Positions 17,833 through 26,062 of a DNA stretch of 64,000 bases are shown piece after piece. The notes beneath the pieces were generated by a model that had not been told where the DNA came from, did no database searches, and saw only the letters and a list, made by a program, of their open reading frames with translations. Every line of letters starts with the position of its first letter. Positions within the stretch are counted from its first letter, which is position 1. The stretch comes from Urmitella timonensis (lineage in GTDB: Bacteria > Actinomycetota > Actinomycetes > Actinomycetales > Actinomycetaceae), in contig FQLW01000006.1 in the NCBI GenBank assembly GCA_900120415.1, forward strand, positions 1,224,464-1,288,463, written 5' to 3'. Made by a program: the position numbers and the translations under genes.

Positions 17833-19485
17833 GTGAAAGAAACTCAAAGAAAAACTCCTCTAAATGAGTTGAGTAAAGAAAAACTAGATGAAATGTTGCA
17901 AGAAACGCCGCCCTCCGGCAAACGGCGGGGCATTCTTGCCATTGCCGGGGTTGCTACCCTCGGGTCACTGCTATTCGGCTACGACACCGGAGTGATTTCC
18001 GGGGCGCTACCCTATATGTATATGCCACACGGAGCCGGTGGTATGGGTATTACCCCCGCTCAAGAGGGCGCGATTGGGGGAATCTTGACCTTGGGTGCGG
18101 CTTTTGGCGCACTATTTGGAGGGCGACTTTCCGACCGGTATGGTCGCCGACACAATATCATTTTGCTAGCGATACTGTTTATTGTGGGTGCAATCGGGAA
18201 TACATTCGCCCCCAATATCTGGGTAATGTATCCGTTCCGGCTAATTCTGGGGTTAGCGGTAGGGGGAGCTTCCGCTACCGTACCGGTTTTCTTGGCAGAA
18301 ACAGCTCCAAAGAGAATCCGTGGCACTATCGTGGCCGTAGATCAGCTGATGATTGTCTCCGGGCAGCTACTTGCCTTCTCGATGAACGCGATTATCAACT
18401 CTGTGCATGGCGGTCCGCAAATCACCGTAAAATCTGATCCCGCTGGAGTAGTCACCGCCGGTGAATACTCTTGGGATGTTCTGAATGATATGGTGGCTAA
18501 ACATTTAGGCAGCTCCGATACCCAAGCCATCCATGAATTCATCTCCAATATGGCTATTTCTAGCGGTAACGGTTCCGCTTGGCGCTGGATGATAGTGCTG
18601 TGTTCCGTTCCAGCAATCGCTTTATGGCTGGGAATGCATTTTATGCCAGAATCTTCCCGCTGGTACGTGTTACAACAGGAAGTATATGCCGCTATCGGTT
18701 CACTAAAACGAGTACGCGACCCTCAGAAAGACGGGGACATTAGTGAAGAAATGTACGAGATGGTGCGGGCACGTCAAAGCCAGGCTAATGGACCTAAGGG
18801 TACATTCCGTCATGTTATGAACACACCCTGGCTGCGAAAACTGTTATTTGTTGGCATATTCTTGGCAATCGTAAACCAGACGACCGGCGTAAATACTGTT
18901 ATGTATTACGCACCTAAAGTGCTAAATATCGCCGGAATGGGGACTTCTGCGGCGATTACCGCACAGGTAGCAAACGGGGTTATGAGCGTAGTAGGTTCTG
19001 TATTCGGATTGTTGCTGATTACCAAGTTCCGGCGGCGCACGATTTTAATCTGGGACGTGACCCTAGTGGGTATCATCTTGCTGGGAATCGCGTTTATATT
19101 CCACTTTATGATTGCACCTCATGCGTCTGTAGCAGAAGTGCCGACCTGGGCGGGATACTTAGTATTAGCCATGATGGCTGTATTTATGCTGGTTGTGCAG
19201 TCCTCTAATGGTACCGTGGTTTGGACAATGCTTGGGGAAATGTTCCCGGCAAATGTTCGTGGCATTATGAACGGAACCGCCATCTTCTGTATGTGGATTA
19301 TGAACGCTGTCATTACCTGGACATTCCCCCCGATGATTGCTGCATTTGGCGGAGGACTCACCTATGCGCTTTACGGGGTGTTAAACCTGGTTATTGCGGT
19401 GGTGCTATTCAAGATAATGCCGGAAACTTCCGGGCGTTCCCTTGATGAGATTGAAACCTATATGGAGCGTATCTACAGTAAATAG
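17833..19485 (+). CDS. Sugar porter family MFS transporter (sugar or inositol:H+ symporter)
   Basis: The 550-residue, 12-helix permease has all sugar-porter signatures: LLFGYDTGVISGALPYM, GGRLSDRYGRRHNIIL, PVFLAETAPKRIRGT, PESSRWYV, NQTTGVNTVMYYAPKVL and the terminal PETSGRSLDEIE. It starts at GTG with only AAAGCTAAAT upstream, suggesting translation depends on the preceding gene. Between helices 5 and 6 there is an unusual hydrophilic insert of about 50-60 residues (NSVHGGPQITVKSDP to SSGNGSAWRW). Most bacterial homologues lack it; it would face outside. Substrate unknown. Confidence 0.88.
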   Translation: MKETQRKTPLNELSKEKLDEMLQETPPSGKRRGILAIAGVATLGSLLFGYDTGVISGALPYMYMPHGAGGMGITPAQEGAIGGILTLGAAFGALFGGRLSDRYGRRHNIILLAILFIVGAIGNTFAPNIWVMYPFRLILGLAVGGASATVPVFLAETAPKRIRGTIVAVDQLMIVSGQLLAFSMNAIINSVHGGPQITVKSDPAGVVTAGEYSWDVLNDMVAKHLGSSDTQAIHEFISNMAISSGNGSAWRWMIVLCSVPAIALWLGMHFMPESSRWYVLQQEVYAAIGSLKRVRDPQKDGDISEEMYEMVRARQSQANGPKGTFRHVMNTPWLRKLLFVGIFLAIVNQTTGVNTVMYYAPKVLNIAGMGTSAAITAQVANGVMSVVGSVFGLLLITKFRRRTILIWDVTLVGIILLGIAFIFHFMIAPHASVAEVPTWAGYLVLAMMAVFMLVVQSSNGTVVWTMLGEMFPANVRGIMNGTAIFCMWIMNAVITWTFPPMIAAFGGGLTYALYGVLNLVIAVVLFKIMPETSGRSLDEIETYMERIYSK

Positions 19486-19545
19486 GCTAGAAATATAAGC
19501 TTAAAGCGGTAAATCTGCGGCTTATTATTTGTGGCTGAATGCGTT

Positions 19546-19575
19546 ATGCGGGGGCGAGCTAGCTCGCCCCCGCAT
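19546..19575. terminator. 30-bp perfect palindrome after the sugar porter
   Basis: ATGCGGGGGCGAGCT is followed directly by its exact complement AGCTCGCCCCCGCAT. As RNA it would form a GC-rich hairpin with a tiny loop; CACTTGT, not a U-tract, follows. A terminator or mRNA end structure is most likely, but a protein-binding palindrome is possible. Confidence 0.55.
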
Positions 19576-19579
19576 CACT

Positions 19580-20300
19580 TGTAGCTTGCTGTCTGTTGGG
19601 GCTGGATGCGGGGTTGGTCGTCTCCTGTGTCGGGGCTGGCTCGGTAAAAGCACTCCGAGATTCTGCGGTCGGCTTTGTGGGGGGCGCGGGGAGGAGGATT
19701 TTGCCTCCTGCCCAAAGACTTAGAAAAGACTGGAGTCTTTTCTAAGTCTTACGCCCTCCTAGCCTAATCGGCATAAATCCTCCTACCCGCTTTCGCTATT
19801 TAGCCTGTCCCTCCCGTATCTTTTACCAGCCACGCCCTTTGCTTTCGTATGCCTTTTCCGCGGTATGAAACCGCGCCCGTACCTGCTGGGACGATATTTT
19901 CCCTCGTCCTTCCTGTCATTACTTCCACATCTTTTTATCGGCCGCGCCTCTGGTGTTTTGATTTTTCCCCCCCTTGGCGTGAATCTGTCTTGGGGTGCTT
20001 AGTGGGTTTTTTGCTAAGTCTTATGTCACGGTGTTTTTGGTGGGTTTGGTGTTAGTGAGTGGGGAGTCTAGGTTTTATCCGAGTGGGCGCGGTGGGCATA
20101 AGAATTTGGAAAACGCCGCTACGTTTTCCAAATTTCTTGGGCGGGAGGAAAAACCTAGGCTCCCCGCCTGTTTTGGGTGACGTTTTCGCCCTCCCGGTGC
20201 AGTTGCGCCCTCCCGAAATGGGAATTGTGGTCAATATGGAGTCTCTTTGGCGGCATTGGGAGGGTGGTTTTGTCTCGGGAGGGTGAAAATGGCGCGCAGA
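19580..20300. repeat. Intergenic repeat cluster 3: two two-stem elements and a four-box module
   Basis: A 760-bp gap without a credible gene. Element one (19686-19790) has outer arms CGGGGAGGAGGATTTTGCC and GGCATAAATCCTCCTACCCG, with a perfect 16-bp inner hairpin AAGACTTAGAAAAGAC (19715-19730/19735-19750, loop TGGA). Element two (20061-20165, opposite orientation) has arms GGGGAGTCTAGGTTTTATCC and GGAAAAACCTAGGCTCCCC with inner hairpin AAGAATTTGGAAAACG. The four-box module has CCCTCCC at 20189 and 20208 and GGGAGGG at 20258 and 20277. TCTTTTACCAGCCACGCC and related tails lie between. Confidence 0.85.
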
Positions 20301-20349
20301 CCTGACTTTCCTGCGCTTGCGACTGGTCGTGCCAGTGACGCACTCGCAC

Positions 20350-21105
20350 TTAGAACAGTAATAGCAGAGCAGACAAAACGGTCAGGATGGTGACAATGGG
20401 GTCGAAGATTTTGTTATCAATACGTCCTATCCAACGCCTCCCCAAGAGGGCTGCCCCAAGGACAAGGGGAGCTAGGCACGCAGAAAGTAGAAAAAGTTCA
20501 TGGGTAATCAGACCAATTCCGGCAGAGAAGGGCAATTTAATCAGGTTGATAATAAAGAAGAACCAGGCTTGCGTTCCTAGAAAGCGGCGTACTTCGAAAC
20601 GTGAGGCTAGGAAATAGAGGGATACTACCGGTCCTCCCGAATTTGCTGCCATCGTGGTGAATCCCGATAGCGAACCATAAAAAAGGCGGGCAGGTAGGGA
20701 AGTGCTCATCGAGGTGGCAAGGTCGCGTCCACTGCGACGCGCATACCAGATTAGCCCCAAAGTAATAGCGGTCAGAATCAAGATAATTATCCCGATAGAA
20801 ATTTTCATTACCTGGTTAGAAACTGTTGCTAGAAAAGCTGCGCCAATCAATACCCCGATTACTACCGGCGGAAATAGGATGCGTAGAACTTTCCAATCCA
20901 CGTCCTTGCGGTAAGTCCAAACCGCCAGTAAGTCTCCGGTAAGCAGCATCAGCAACATCAGGGCAGTGGAGGTGCGGGTCGGCATTACGGCGGCGAGGAT
21001 AGCCACCGGTATGCACGCCAGACCAGGGAGAGCAGTTTTTGCCAGTCCACACAGCAAAGCGCAGATTGCCAAAATGAAGATAACTTCGGGGCTAAGAGTA
21101 GGCAT
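20350..21105 (-). CDS. TauE/SafE (TSUP) family membrane transporter
   Basis: The 251-residue protein has about eight hydrophobic helices. The family signature glycines and prolines are present in the first helix-loop (ICALLCGLAKTALPGLACIPVAILAAVMPTRTSTALMLLMLLTGD) and in the second half (GFTTMAANSGGPVVSLYFLASR). TSUP proteins export sulfite, sulfoacetate or related anions; the substrate here is unknown. It starts at ATG (reverse strand) with AGGAGGATA just upstream. It stands alone, facing a repeat cluster and divergent from the alcohol dehydrogenase. Confidence 0.85.
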   Translation of the reverse strand: MPTLSPEVIFILAICALLCGLAKTALPGLACIPVAILAAVMPTRTSTALMLLMLLTGDLLAVWTYRKDVDWKVLRILFPPVVIGVLIGAAFLATVSNQVMKISIGIIILILTAITLGLIWYARRSGRDLATSMSTSLPARLFYGSLSGFTTMAANSGGPVVSLYFLASRFEVRRFLGTQAWFFFIINLIKLPFSAGIGLITHELFLLSACLAPLVLGAALLGRRWIGRIDNKIFDPIVTILTVLSALLLLF

Positions 21106-21374
21106 TATCCTCCTTTGTGTGCAGCTCGCTTAAAACATGGCGGGATATTAAGCTGTGATCACTTAATAATTGCTGTCGGCTTCTAGGTAGTAAGCACCTT
21201 AACCTGGTAGCTGGTTTGACCAAGAAAAGCCAAAAAGTTCTATTGTTGGCACATTTTTATAGTAGCGCTAATTAACTGTTTAGTGTTCTTCGGGTTGCCA
21301 AAAAACAGCTATTTTTAGTGCTTAACCCGCTATATCTCTAGCTTCTTTCATGGTTGCAGTCGCCAGGAATAGAT

Positions 21375-21400
21375 TATTTGTTAAAATGTATAGACAAATA
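21375..21400. promoter_or_regulatory. AT-rich inverted repeat, candidate operator
   Basis: TATTTGT (21375-21381) and ACAAATA (21394-21400) are exact inverted repeats 12 bp apart, in a near-symmetric AGAT...ATCT frame. They lie in the 404-bp gap between divergent transporter and dehydrogenase genes, about 110 bp before the dehydrogenase start. A MarR- or TetR-type site is plausible. The rest of the gap shows no gene. Confidence 0.4.
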
Positions 21401-21509
21401 TCTAAAATTGTTTCATACTGGAACTAATTGACTAATTGGCAGGGTCGGCAATTAAGCCAAAGCCTCCCGATAAAAAGGTGTCACCCTAAAGCTAGCAAAG
21501 GAGCAGAAA

Positions 21510-22637
21510 ATGACGATTCCCGAGACGATGAAAGCCGCAGTTCTCCGCGACATTGACAAGGGACTGGAAGTGAATGAGATTCGCACTCCTCACCCCCGAG
21601 CTGGCGAGGTACTTATCAAAGTTGCTGCTTGTGGGCTTTGCCATTCCGACCTACACGTAATCGGGGGAGCTATTGATTTCCCTAAGCCCTGCGTCCTCGG
21701 ACATGAAGTTGCCGGACAAATCGTGGAGCTAGGTGAAGGCAATGAACATACCGGTCTGAAAATAGGTCAGTATGTTTCCGGAGCTTTTCTCATGCCCTGT
21801 GGTCAATGCGAAGCCTGCGCATCAGGGCGTGATGACCTGTGCGCACCTTTCTTTGAGCTAAATCGTTTACAAGGAAAACTCTATGATGGGGCTACTCGCC
21901 TGGCTGACCTAGATGGTAGGGAAATCGCAATGTATTCCATGGGGGGATTGGCTGAATATGCAGTTGTACCTGCTACTTCCGTGGCTGTTGTGCCGGAAAG
22001 TATGGATTTGGTTTCCTCGGCAATTATCGGGTGTGCAGCTTTGACTGCCTATGGGGCGGTACGACGCGGCGCTGACCTGCGTTTTGGAGAATCGGTGGCA
22101 GTAGTTGCAACCGGGGGAGTAGGTTCAAACATTATCCAGATTGCCAAGGCTTTTGGAGCTAGCCAAATTGTGGCAATAGATGTATCCGATGACAAGCTCG
22201 CCAGCGCTAAAGAACTGGGTGCTACCGAGGTGATTAACTCGCTAACGTCTAATGCGCGAGAAGAAGTATTGAAGATTACCGGAGGGCGGGGCGTTGATGT
22301 GGCTTTCGAAGCGCTCGGTCGTCCCGAAACTTGGAATACTGCGTTGAATGTAATTAAAGACGGAGGACGCATGGTTCCGATTGGGCTGGGTGCAGGCGTA
22401 CAAACTGCCCAGGTAGAAATTAATCGCCTGGTGCGCCGCTCGCAGCGTATCTTGGGATCTTATGGGGCTCGTACCCGCCAGGATTTGCCGGAAGTAATTC
22501 GTATGGCTGCTAAGGGTTTGATTAGTTATCAAAAAATCGTTACCAAGCGAGTTCCCTTAAATGAAGCAAACGCGACCTATAAATTGCTTTCTCAGGGCAA
22601 AATACAAGGTCGCGCAGTTGTTGATATGTCGCTGTAG
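21510..22637 (+). CDS. Zinc-dependent medium-chain alcohol dehydrogenase
   Basis: The 375-residue enzyme has the catalytic zinc ligands in ACGLCHSDLHV and GHEVAGQIVELG, a structural zinc site CGQCEACASGRDDLC (C-x2-C-x2-C-x7-C), and an NAD(P) fold with VATGGVGSNIIQIAKAFG and VAIDVSDDKL. It oxidises or reduces an alcohol/aldehyde pair; the specific substrate cannot be told. AAAGGAGCAG precedes the ATG. It is transcribed alone and ends 1 bp before the stop of the convergent small membrane protein. Confidence 0.92.
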   Translation: MTIPETMKAAVLRDIDKGLEVNEIRTPHPRAGEVLIKVAACGLCHSDLHVIGGAIDFPKPCVLGHEVAGQIVELGEGNEHTGLKIGQYVSGAFLMPCGQCEACASGRDDLCAPFFELNRLQGKLYDGATRLADLDGREIAMYSMGGLAEYAVVPATSVAVVPESMDLVSSAIIGCAALTAYGAVRRGADLRFGESVAVVATGGVGSNIIQIAKAFGASQIVAIDVSDDKLASAKELGATEVINSLTSNAREEVLKITGGRGVDVAFEALGRPETWNTALNVIKDGGRMVPIGLGAGVQTAQVEINRLVRRSQRILGSYGARTRQDLPEVIRMAAKGLISYQKIVTKRVPLNEANATYKLLSQGKIQGRAVVDMSL

Positions 22638-22638
22638 C

Positions 22639-22869
22639 TTATTTGTCTTGTAGACCAAAATAGATGGTGGACCAGCCAAGAGCGAAACCGCTGGCGGCGG
22701 TTAGTAGTCCGCCCAAGATGGTGGTGATGGTAAACCCAGCAAATACTCCAACCAGGGAAACTGCTACTCCAAAAATCATTAAGGCGACAAAGGAAATGGT
22801 GGCAACCATCTTTGGGTCTTCGAGACGAGTGGAGGCTCTAGAGATTGAGGGGGCAAGTACGCTAGCCAT
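22639..22869 (-). CDS. Small two-helix membrane protein of unknown function
   Basis: The 76-residue product has a hydrophilic N-terminus (ASVLAPSISRASTRLEDPK). Two hydrophobic helices follow (VATISFVALMIFGVAVSLVGVFAG and TTILGGLLTAASGFALGWSTIYFG). GAGAGAATACAA precedes the ATG on the reverse strand. No family was recognised. The gene has an excellent promoter with a LacI-type operator over its start site, so it is probably a real, sugar-responsive gene. Confidence 0.7.
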   Translation of the reverse strand: MASVLAPSISRASTRLEDPKMVATISFVALMIFGVAVSLVGVFAGFTITTILGGLLTAASGFALGWSTIYFGLQDK

Positions 22870-22926
22870 TTGTATTCTCTCTTTCTGTTATCGCGATTCG
22901 AGAAGTTTTTAAAACTTCCCTCTTTG

Positions 22927-22940
22927 TGGAAACGTTTACA
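22927..22940. promoter_or_regulatory. LacI-family operator at the start site of the small membrane protein gene
   Basis: TGGAAACGTTTACA holds the palindromic core AAACGTTT typical of LacI/GalR-family sites. It covers the transcription start predicted from the promoter at 22946-22975, so bound repressor would block initiation. Confidence 0.6.
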
Positions 22941-22945
22941 TGAAT

Positions 22946-22975
22946 ACTATAGAAAGCTTGGTTTCATGTAGTCAA
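22946..22975 (-). promoter_or_regulatory. Sigma-70-type promoter for the small membrane protein
   Basis: On the reverse strand TTGACT (22975-22970) and TATAGT (22951-22946) are separated by 18 bp, a near-consensus promoter. The predicted start lies near 22938-22939, inside the adjacent operator. Confidence 0.7.
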
Positions 22976-23075
22976 TACGAGGGGGTGAAAAATTAGAATC
23001 CCGGGTTAGGGGCTGGGTTCAAGGTGGCTAAAACTGCTGGTAGAAGGGGTGTAATTTAGATTAAAACCATTTTTA

Positions 23076-23089
23076 TGAAAACGGTTACA
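23076..23089. promoter_or_regulatory. Second LacI-type operator
   Basis: TGAAAACGGTTACA matches the first operator at 22927 in 11 of 14 positions, with centres 149 bp apart. The spacing would permit repression by looping. The 557-bp gap between the small membrane protein and the HAD gene also holds a perfect 18-bp palindrome CCGAGGGCGCGCCCTCGG (23157-23174) and no other gene. Confidence 0.5.
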
Positions 23090-23426
23090 TGAACCTATTT
23101 TGCACGGGGAACTACTAAAACTCGTGCCTTCCACGCCGTTTCTTAGGTGGTCAAACCCGAGGGCGCGCCCTCGGAAAAGAGTAGAAACCGCATAGGATAG
23201 GCGGCGGAAATCTAGGGTCATAGTGCGCCCTCGAAAATAGATCCGCTCGCCCTTAAAAAACTGCCTCAACCAGCAAAGGGGTACACTAGGGTGCTCTTTA
23301 GGAGCAAGCAAAATCGCAAGCTGATAAAGGTTTGGCAGTCCAATGCTGACAAAACCTCTAAAATAGCTACTTGACTGCTAATATCCCCATTGATACCAGT
23401 AAAGCCGGGCGAGAGAAAGGCGCACA

Positions 23427-24200
23427 GTGAACCAGATAAAAGCCATGATTTTTGATTTAGACGGAACGCTCTCGCCCTCAAAACAGGGAATGCAGCCCGA
23501 AATGGCAAAAACATTCGCCCAGCTAACCCGCGTCCTCCCTACCGGGGTAATCAGTGGGGGCTCGTTTGAACAGTTTTCACGGCAACTGCTAACCAGTATT
23601 GAACCCCTAAACTATGAACCGCAAAATTTGCACCTAATGCCAACTTGTGGAACCCGCTATTACCTGTTTGAAAACGGTGATTGGTGTACCCAATATCTGC
23701 TCGAAATGCCGCCCGAACTGGTTGATAAAGCGACAAAAGTGATAGAAGAAGTGGCGCGCTCCTTAGGGTACTGGTGCGAAAATCCAGTCGGTGAAATTAT
23801 CGAAAACCGTGGTTCTCAGCTTACGTATTCAGCTCTCGGGCAGCAAGCTCACCGAGAGGAAAAGGACGCGTGGGATCGCGAGGGGCTAAAACGGGCAGAA
23901 ATCGCGTCCCAGGTGGGAGCGCGTTTGCCGGAACTAACTGTGCTTTCTGGTGGGTCTACCTCGGTTGATGTAACTATGCGGGGGGTTGATAAAGCCTACG
24001 GGATAGAAAAGTTTTTGGAGCAAACTGCCCTTCAACCTGGGGAGGTCTTGTTTGTAGGCGATAGGCTCGACCCGGATGGTAATGACTATCCTGCGGTGCG
24101 TACCGGAGTGCAGACCCGCGCAACTTCCGGTCCAAAGCAGACCCAAGAAATAATCGAACAGGTGCTTTCCGCGCTGGAGGGCGCGGATAGTTGCGGATAG
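23427..24200 (+). CDS. HAD superfamily (type IIB) phosphatase
   Basis: The 257-residue enzyme has the nucleophile motif MIFDLDGTLSPS, motif II VISGGS and the metal-binding GDRLDPDGNDYP. The cap region ENRGSQLTYSALGQQAHREEKDAWD resembles the phosphomannomutase/sucrose-phosphatase branch of HAD-IIB. It probably dephosphorylates or mutates a sugar phosphate; which one is unknown. The GTG start has GAGAGAAAGG upstream. It stands alone, convergent with the surface protein gene. Confidence 0.85.
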   Translation: MNQIKAMIFDLDGTLSPSKQGMQPEMAKTFAQLTRVLPTGVISGGSFEQFSRQLLTSIEPLNYEPQNLHLMPTCGTRYYLFENGDWCTQYLLEMPPELVDKATKVIEEVARSLGYWCENPVGEIIENRGSQLTYSALGQQAHREEKDAWDREGLKRAEIASQVGARLPELTVLSGGSTSVDVTMRGVDKAYGIEKFLEQTALQPGEVLFVGDRLDPDGNDYPAVRTGVQTRATSGPKQTQEIIEQVLSALEGADSCG

Positions 24201-24287
24201 CTAAGTATTGGCGACGTGTATGTTGCGCAAGGAGTGCGCGAGAGAATCGCGCCCTATTTAAGGTTGCTCAGAGACTCTAGATGTGAA

Positions 24288-24337
24288 TATCGGTCAGTGC
24301 CCGGCAATAATGCATTATAATCAGGCACTGACCGATA
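24288..24337. terminator. Long inverted repeat with a second palindrome in its loop, between convergent genes
   Basis: TATCGGTCAGTGCC (24288-24301) pairs exactly with GGCACTGACCGATA (24324-24337). The 22-nt loop contains another palindrome, ATAATGCATTAT. It ends 14 bp before the stop of the next gene on the reverse strand and 88 bp after the HAD stop, so a bidirectional terminator is likely. No U-tract is present. Confidence 0.55.
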
Positions 24338-24350
24338 GCGGTCTAGGCTG

Positions 24351-25814
24351 CTAGCAATTAACGCGAATAGGACGGTTACTCACAACGTGTCGGCGGATAG
24401 CAACCCCAGATACAAACATTGCCGCAGCGATTAAGAGCGAAACCACTCCGACACTACCGGTGCTAGCTAGAGCATTTTTACCGGTTTGCCCATTTCTCTT
24501 TGGTTGAGAAATAGTTTCTGTCTTGTGTGAAGTAACCGGCTTGGCGGAAGGTTTTGCGCTTCGAGCTGTATTAGCCGGTAATTGACTGTGAGCTTTGTCT
24601 TTAGGCTCTGAAGTTGGGTTGGCACCGCTTGAGGAGGAAGTTTTTGCCGGGGTGGAGGCATTCCTCCCGTTAGTGCTGGGTGCGGTTTCGGGTGCCACCT
24701 CTTTTTGGCTACCTGCCTTAGCGGTTGATGCCGCGGGGCTGCTCGCGGGCTTGGAGTCTTGCTGGGGTGAGGACGTGGCGCTGCCTGCGTTAGCGGCCGG
24801 TTTAGTGGTAGTGGAATCTTTGCTATCTTTTGCCGGGGTGGCGTTGGTATGCCCGGTAGAAGTCTGGGGGTTGGGTTTACTTGCGTTTTGCGCCGGTTTC
24901 TGGTTCTTTCCTGAGGGCGCAGGGCTGGGTTTAGCGGGCTTGTTTTTTTGTTCAGCCTCAGCCTGAGCCTTGGTGTTACTGCTGGTTCCAGTGTTTCCTC
25001 CTGCTGGGACATCAACTTTGTTTTTCGCAGGGGTGGTGGGGGCGCTTCCGCGAGGGTCTCCAAACCAGCGCTTGTAGGTGTTGAAAAAGTTATAGTTTCC
25101 GTAAGCAGAGCACGAATCAGGTTTACCGGACAGAAGGGCCTCGTTAGGTTGGTAGGGAGTGTAGTTGTAGAGGCTAGCGGTTGCAGCGTTTTCGATTTTC
25201 ACTTTGCTTGATCCGCAGTCGGAGTTGGGGGAGAACTGGATTGTAGCGTTTTTACCAGCGCGGAAAGTGTAGTTTTTGGGCAGTGCCCGGTATCTTTGGA
25301 ACTGCCTGGCTGCTCGGTAGAGCTGATTTTGTACCCCATAATAAAGCTCATCGCAGGGGCCTGTATCCGGGCAACCATAACCGAGGAGCTTATTTTGGGT
25401 AGTTTTGGTTAGGTTTTTGGTGACTCCCGATTGTTCTTTTTGGATAGTAACTAAAAGGACTTTGGGGTTAATCTTGCAGGATTTAGCTACTTTATAGATT
25501 ATTTGTGAAACTGGCTCGTTCTTTGCGCCTTGGTAACTTTGGCAGTATTTGTCAGCTGCGTAGTTACGAGTATCAAAGCGTAAATTCTTTAGGCAGCCAT
25601 TCCCTTTGCAATTTGCTCCTTGTGTTTGAAGGAATTTTTGAATCTCGGCTTGAGTCATGCTGGGCGAGGACTGATACATATTGGCATCAGAAATAATATT
25701 TCCGGGGCGAAAACCGGACTCGCCAAAGGCGGCTGACAGTGGTATCAGCGTGATTGCCATTACGAAGGTAAGGATACCAGCTGCTATTTTATAGATTTTT
25801 TTCTTACTAACCAT
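24351..25814 (-). CDS. Secreted, cell-wall-anchored protein with actinobacterial 'hemagglutinin'-type domain
   Basis: The 487-residue protein has a signal peptide (KKIYKIAAGILTFVMAITLIPLSAAFG) and a cysteine-rich N-terminal domain of about 220 residues (FRPGNIISDANMY; IQKFLQTQGANC; NPKVLLVTIQKEQSGV; GYGCPDTGPCDE; YNYTPYQPNEALL; YNFFNTYKRWFGDP). This resembles the lysozyme-like domain of actinobacterial proteins often named hemagglutinin. A long Pro/Ser/Thr/Lys linker follows, then a sorting-like signal LASTG, a hydrophobic helix and RRH. LASTG departs from LPXTG, so use by sortase is not certain. A role in peptidoglycan binding or hydrolysis is inferred from the family. Confidence 0.75.
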   Translation of the reverse strand: MVSKKKIYKIAAGILTFVMAITLIPLSAAFGESGFRPGNIISDANMYQSSPSMTQAEIQKFLQTQGANCKGNGCLKNLRFDTRNYAADKYCQSYQGAKNEPVSQIIYKVAKSCKINPKVLLVTIQKEQSGVTKNLTKTTQNKLLGYGCPDTGPCDELYYGVQNQLYRAARQFQRYRALPKNYTFRAGKNATIQFSPNSDCGSSKVKIENAATASLYNYTPYQPNEALLSGKPDSCSAYGNYNFFNTYKRWFGDPRGSAPTTPAKNKVDVPAGGNTGTSSNTKAQAEAEQKNKPAKPSPAPSGKNQKPAQNASKPNPQTSTGHTNATPAKDSKDSTTTKPAANAGSATSSPQQDSKPASSPAASTAKAGSQKEVAPETAPSTNGRNASTPAKTSSSSGANPTSEPKDKAHSQLPANTARSAKPSAKPVTSHKTETISQPKRNGQTGKNALASTGSVGVVSLLIAAAMFVSGVAIRRHVVSNRPIRVNC

Positions 25815-25959
25815 CGGGAACCAACTTGTTTTAGAAGTTACTGGTGTTACAGAAGTTTCAATTGTGATTAAAGTATATTTTGAGGGTTTTGTCCAGTTTT
25901 CCCAAAAATCTTGAACTTTTAAGGTTGCTGATGCTCTAAAAACCTAAAATGCTGGATAT

Positions 25960-25986
25960 TATCCCCAGAGCGCCGGTATCCCCAGA
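25960..25986. promoter_or_regulatory. Two TATCCCCAGA motifs upstream of a surface-protein gene
   Basis: Identical 10-mers at 25960-25969 and 25977-25986 lie 17 bp apart in the gap between divergent surface-protein genes. A third copy lies at 32721 upstream of nrdH. They resemble relaxed DnaA boxes (TTATCCCCA), but may be sites of another regulator. Confidence 0.3.
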
Positions 25987-26062
25987 TAGAGAAAACTACG
26001 CAGTTTCCACAAATAGTTTTTAGGATCTAGCGTCACAGAGTCCTAAATGGGAATCTTCCCCT

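Noticed and set aside
23157..23174. Perfect palindrome CCGAGGGCGCGCCCTCGG
   Set aside because: It is a striking GC palindrome but has no link to a promoter or gene end, and no other copy was seen in the window; kept as a note only.
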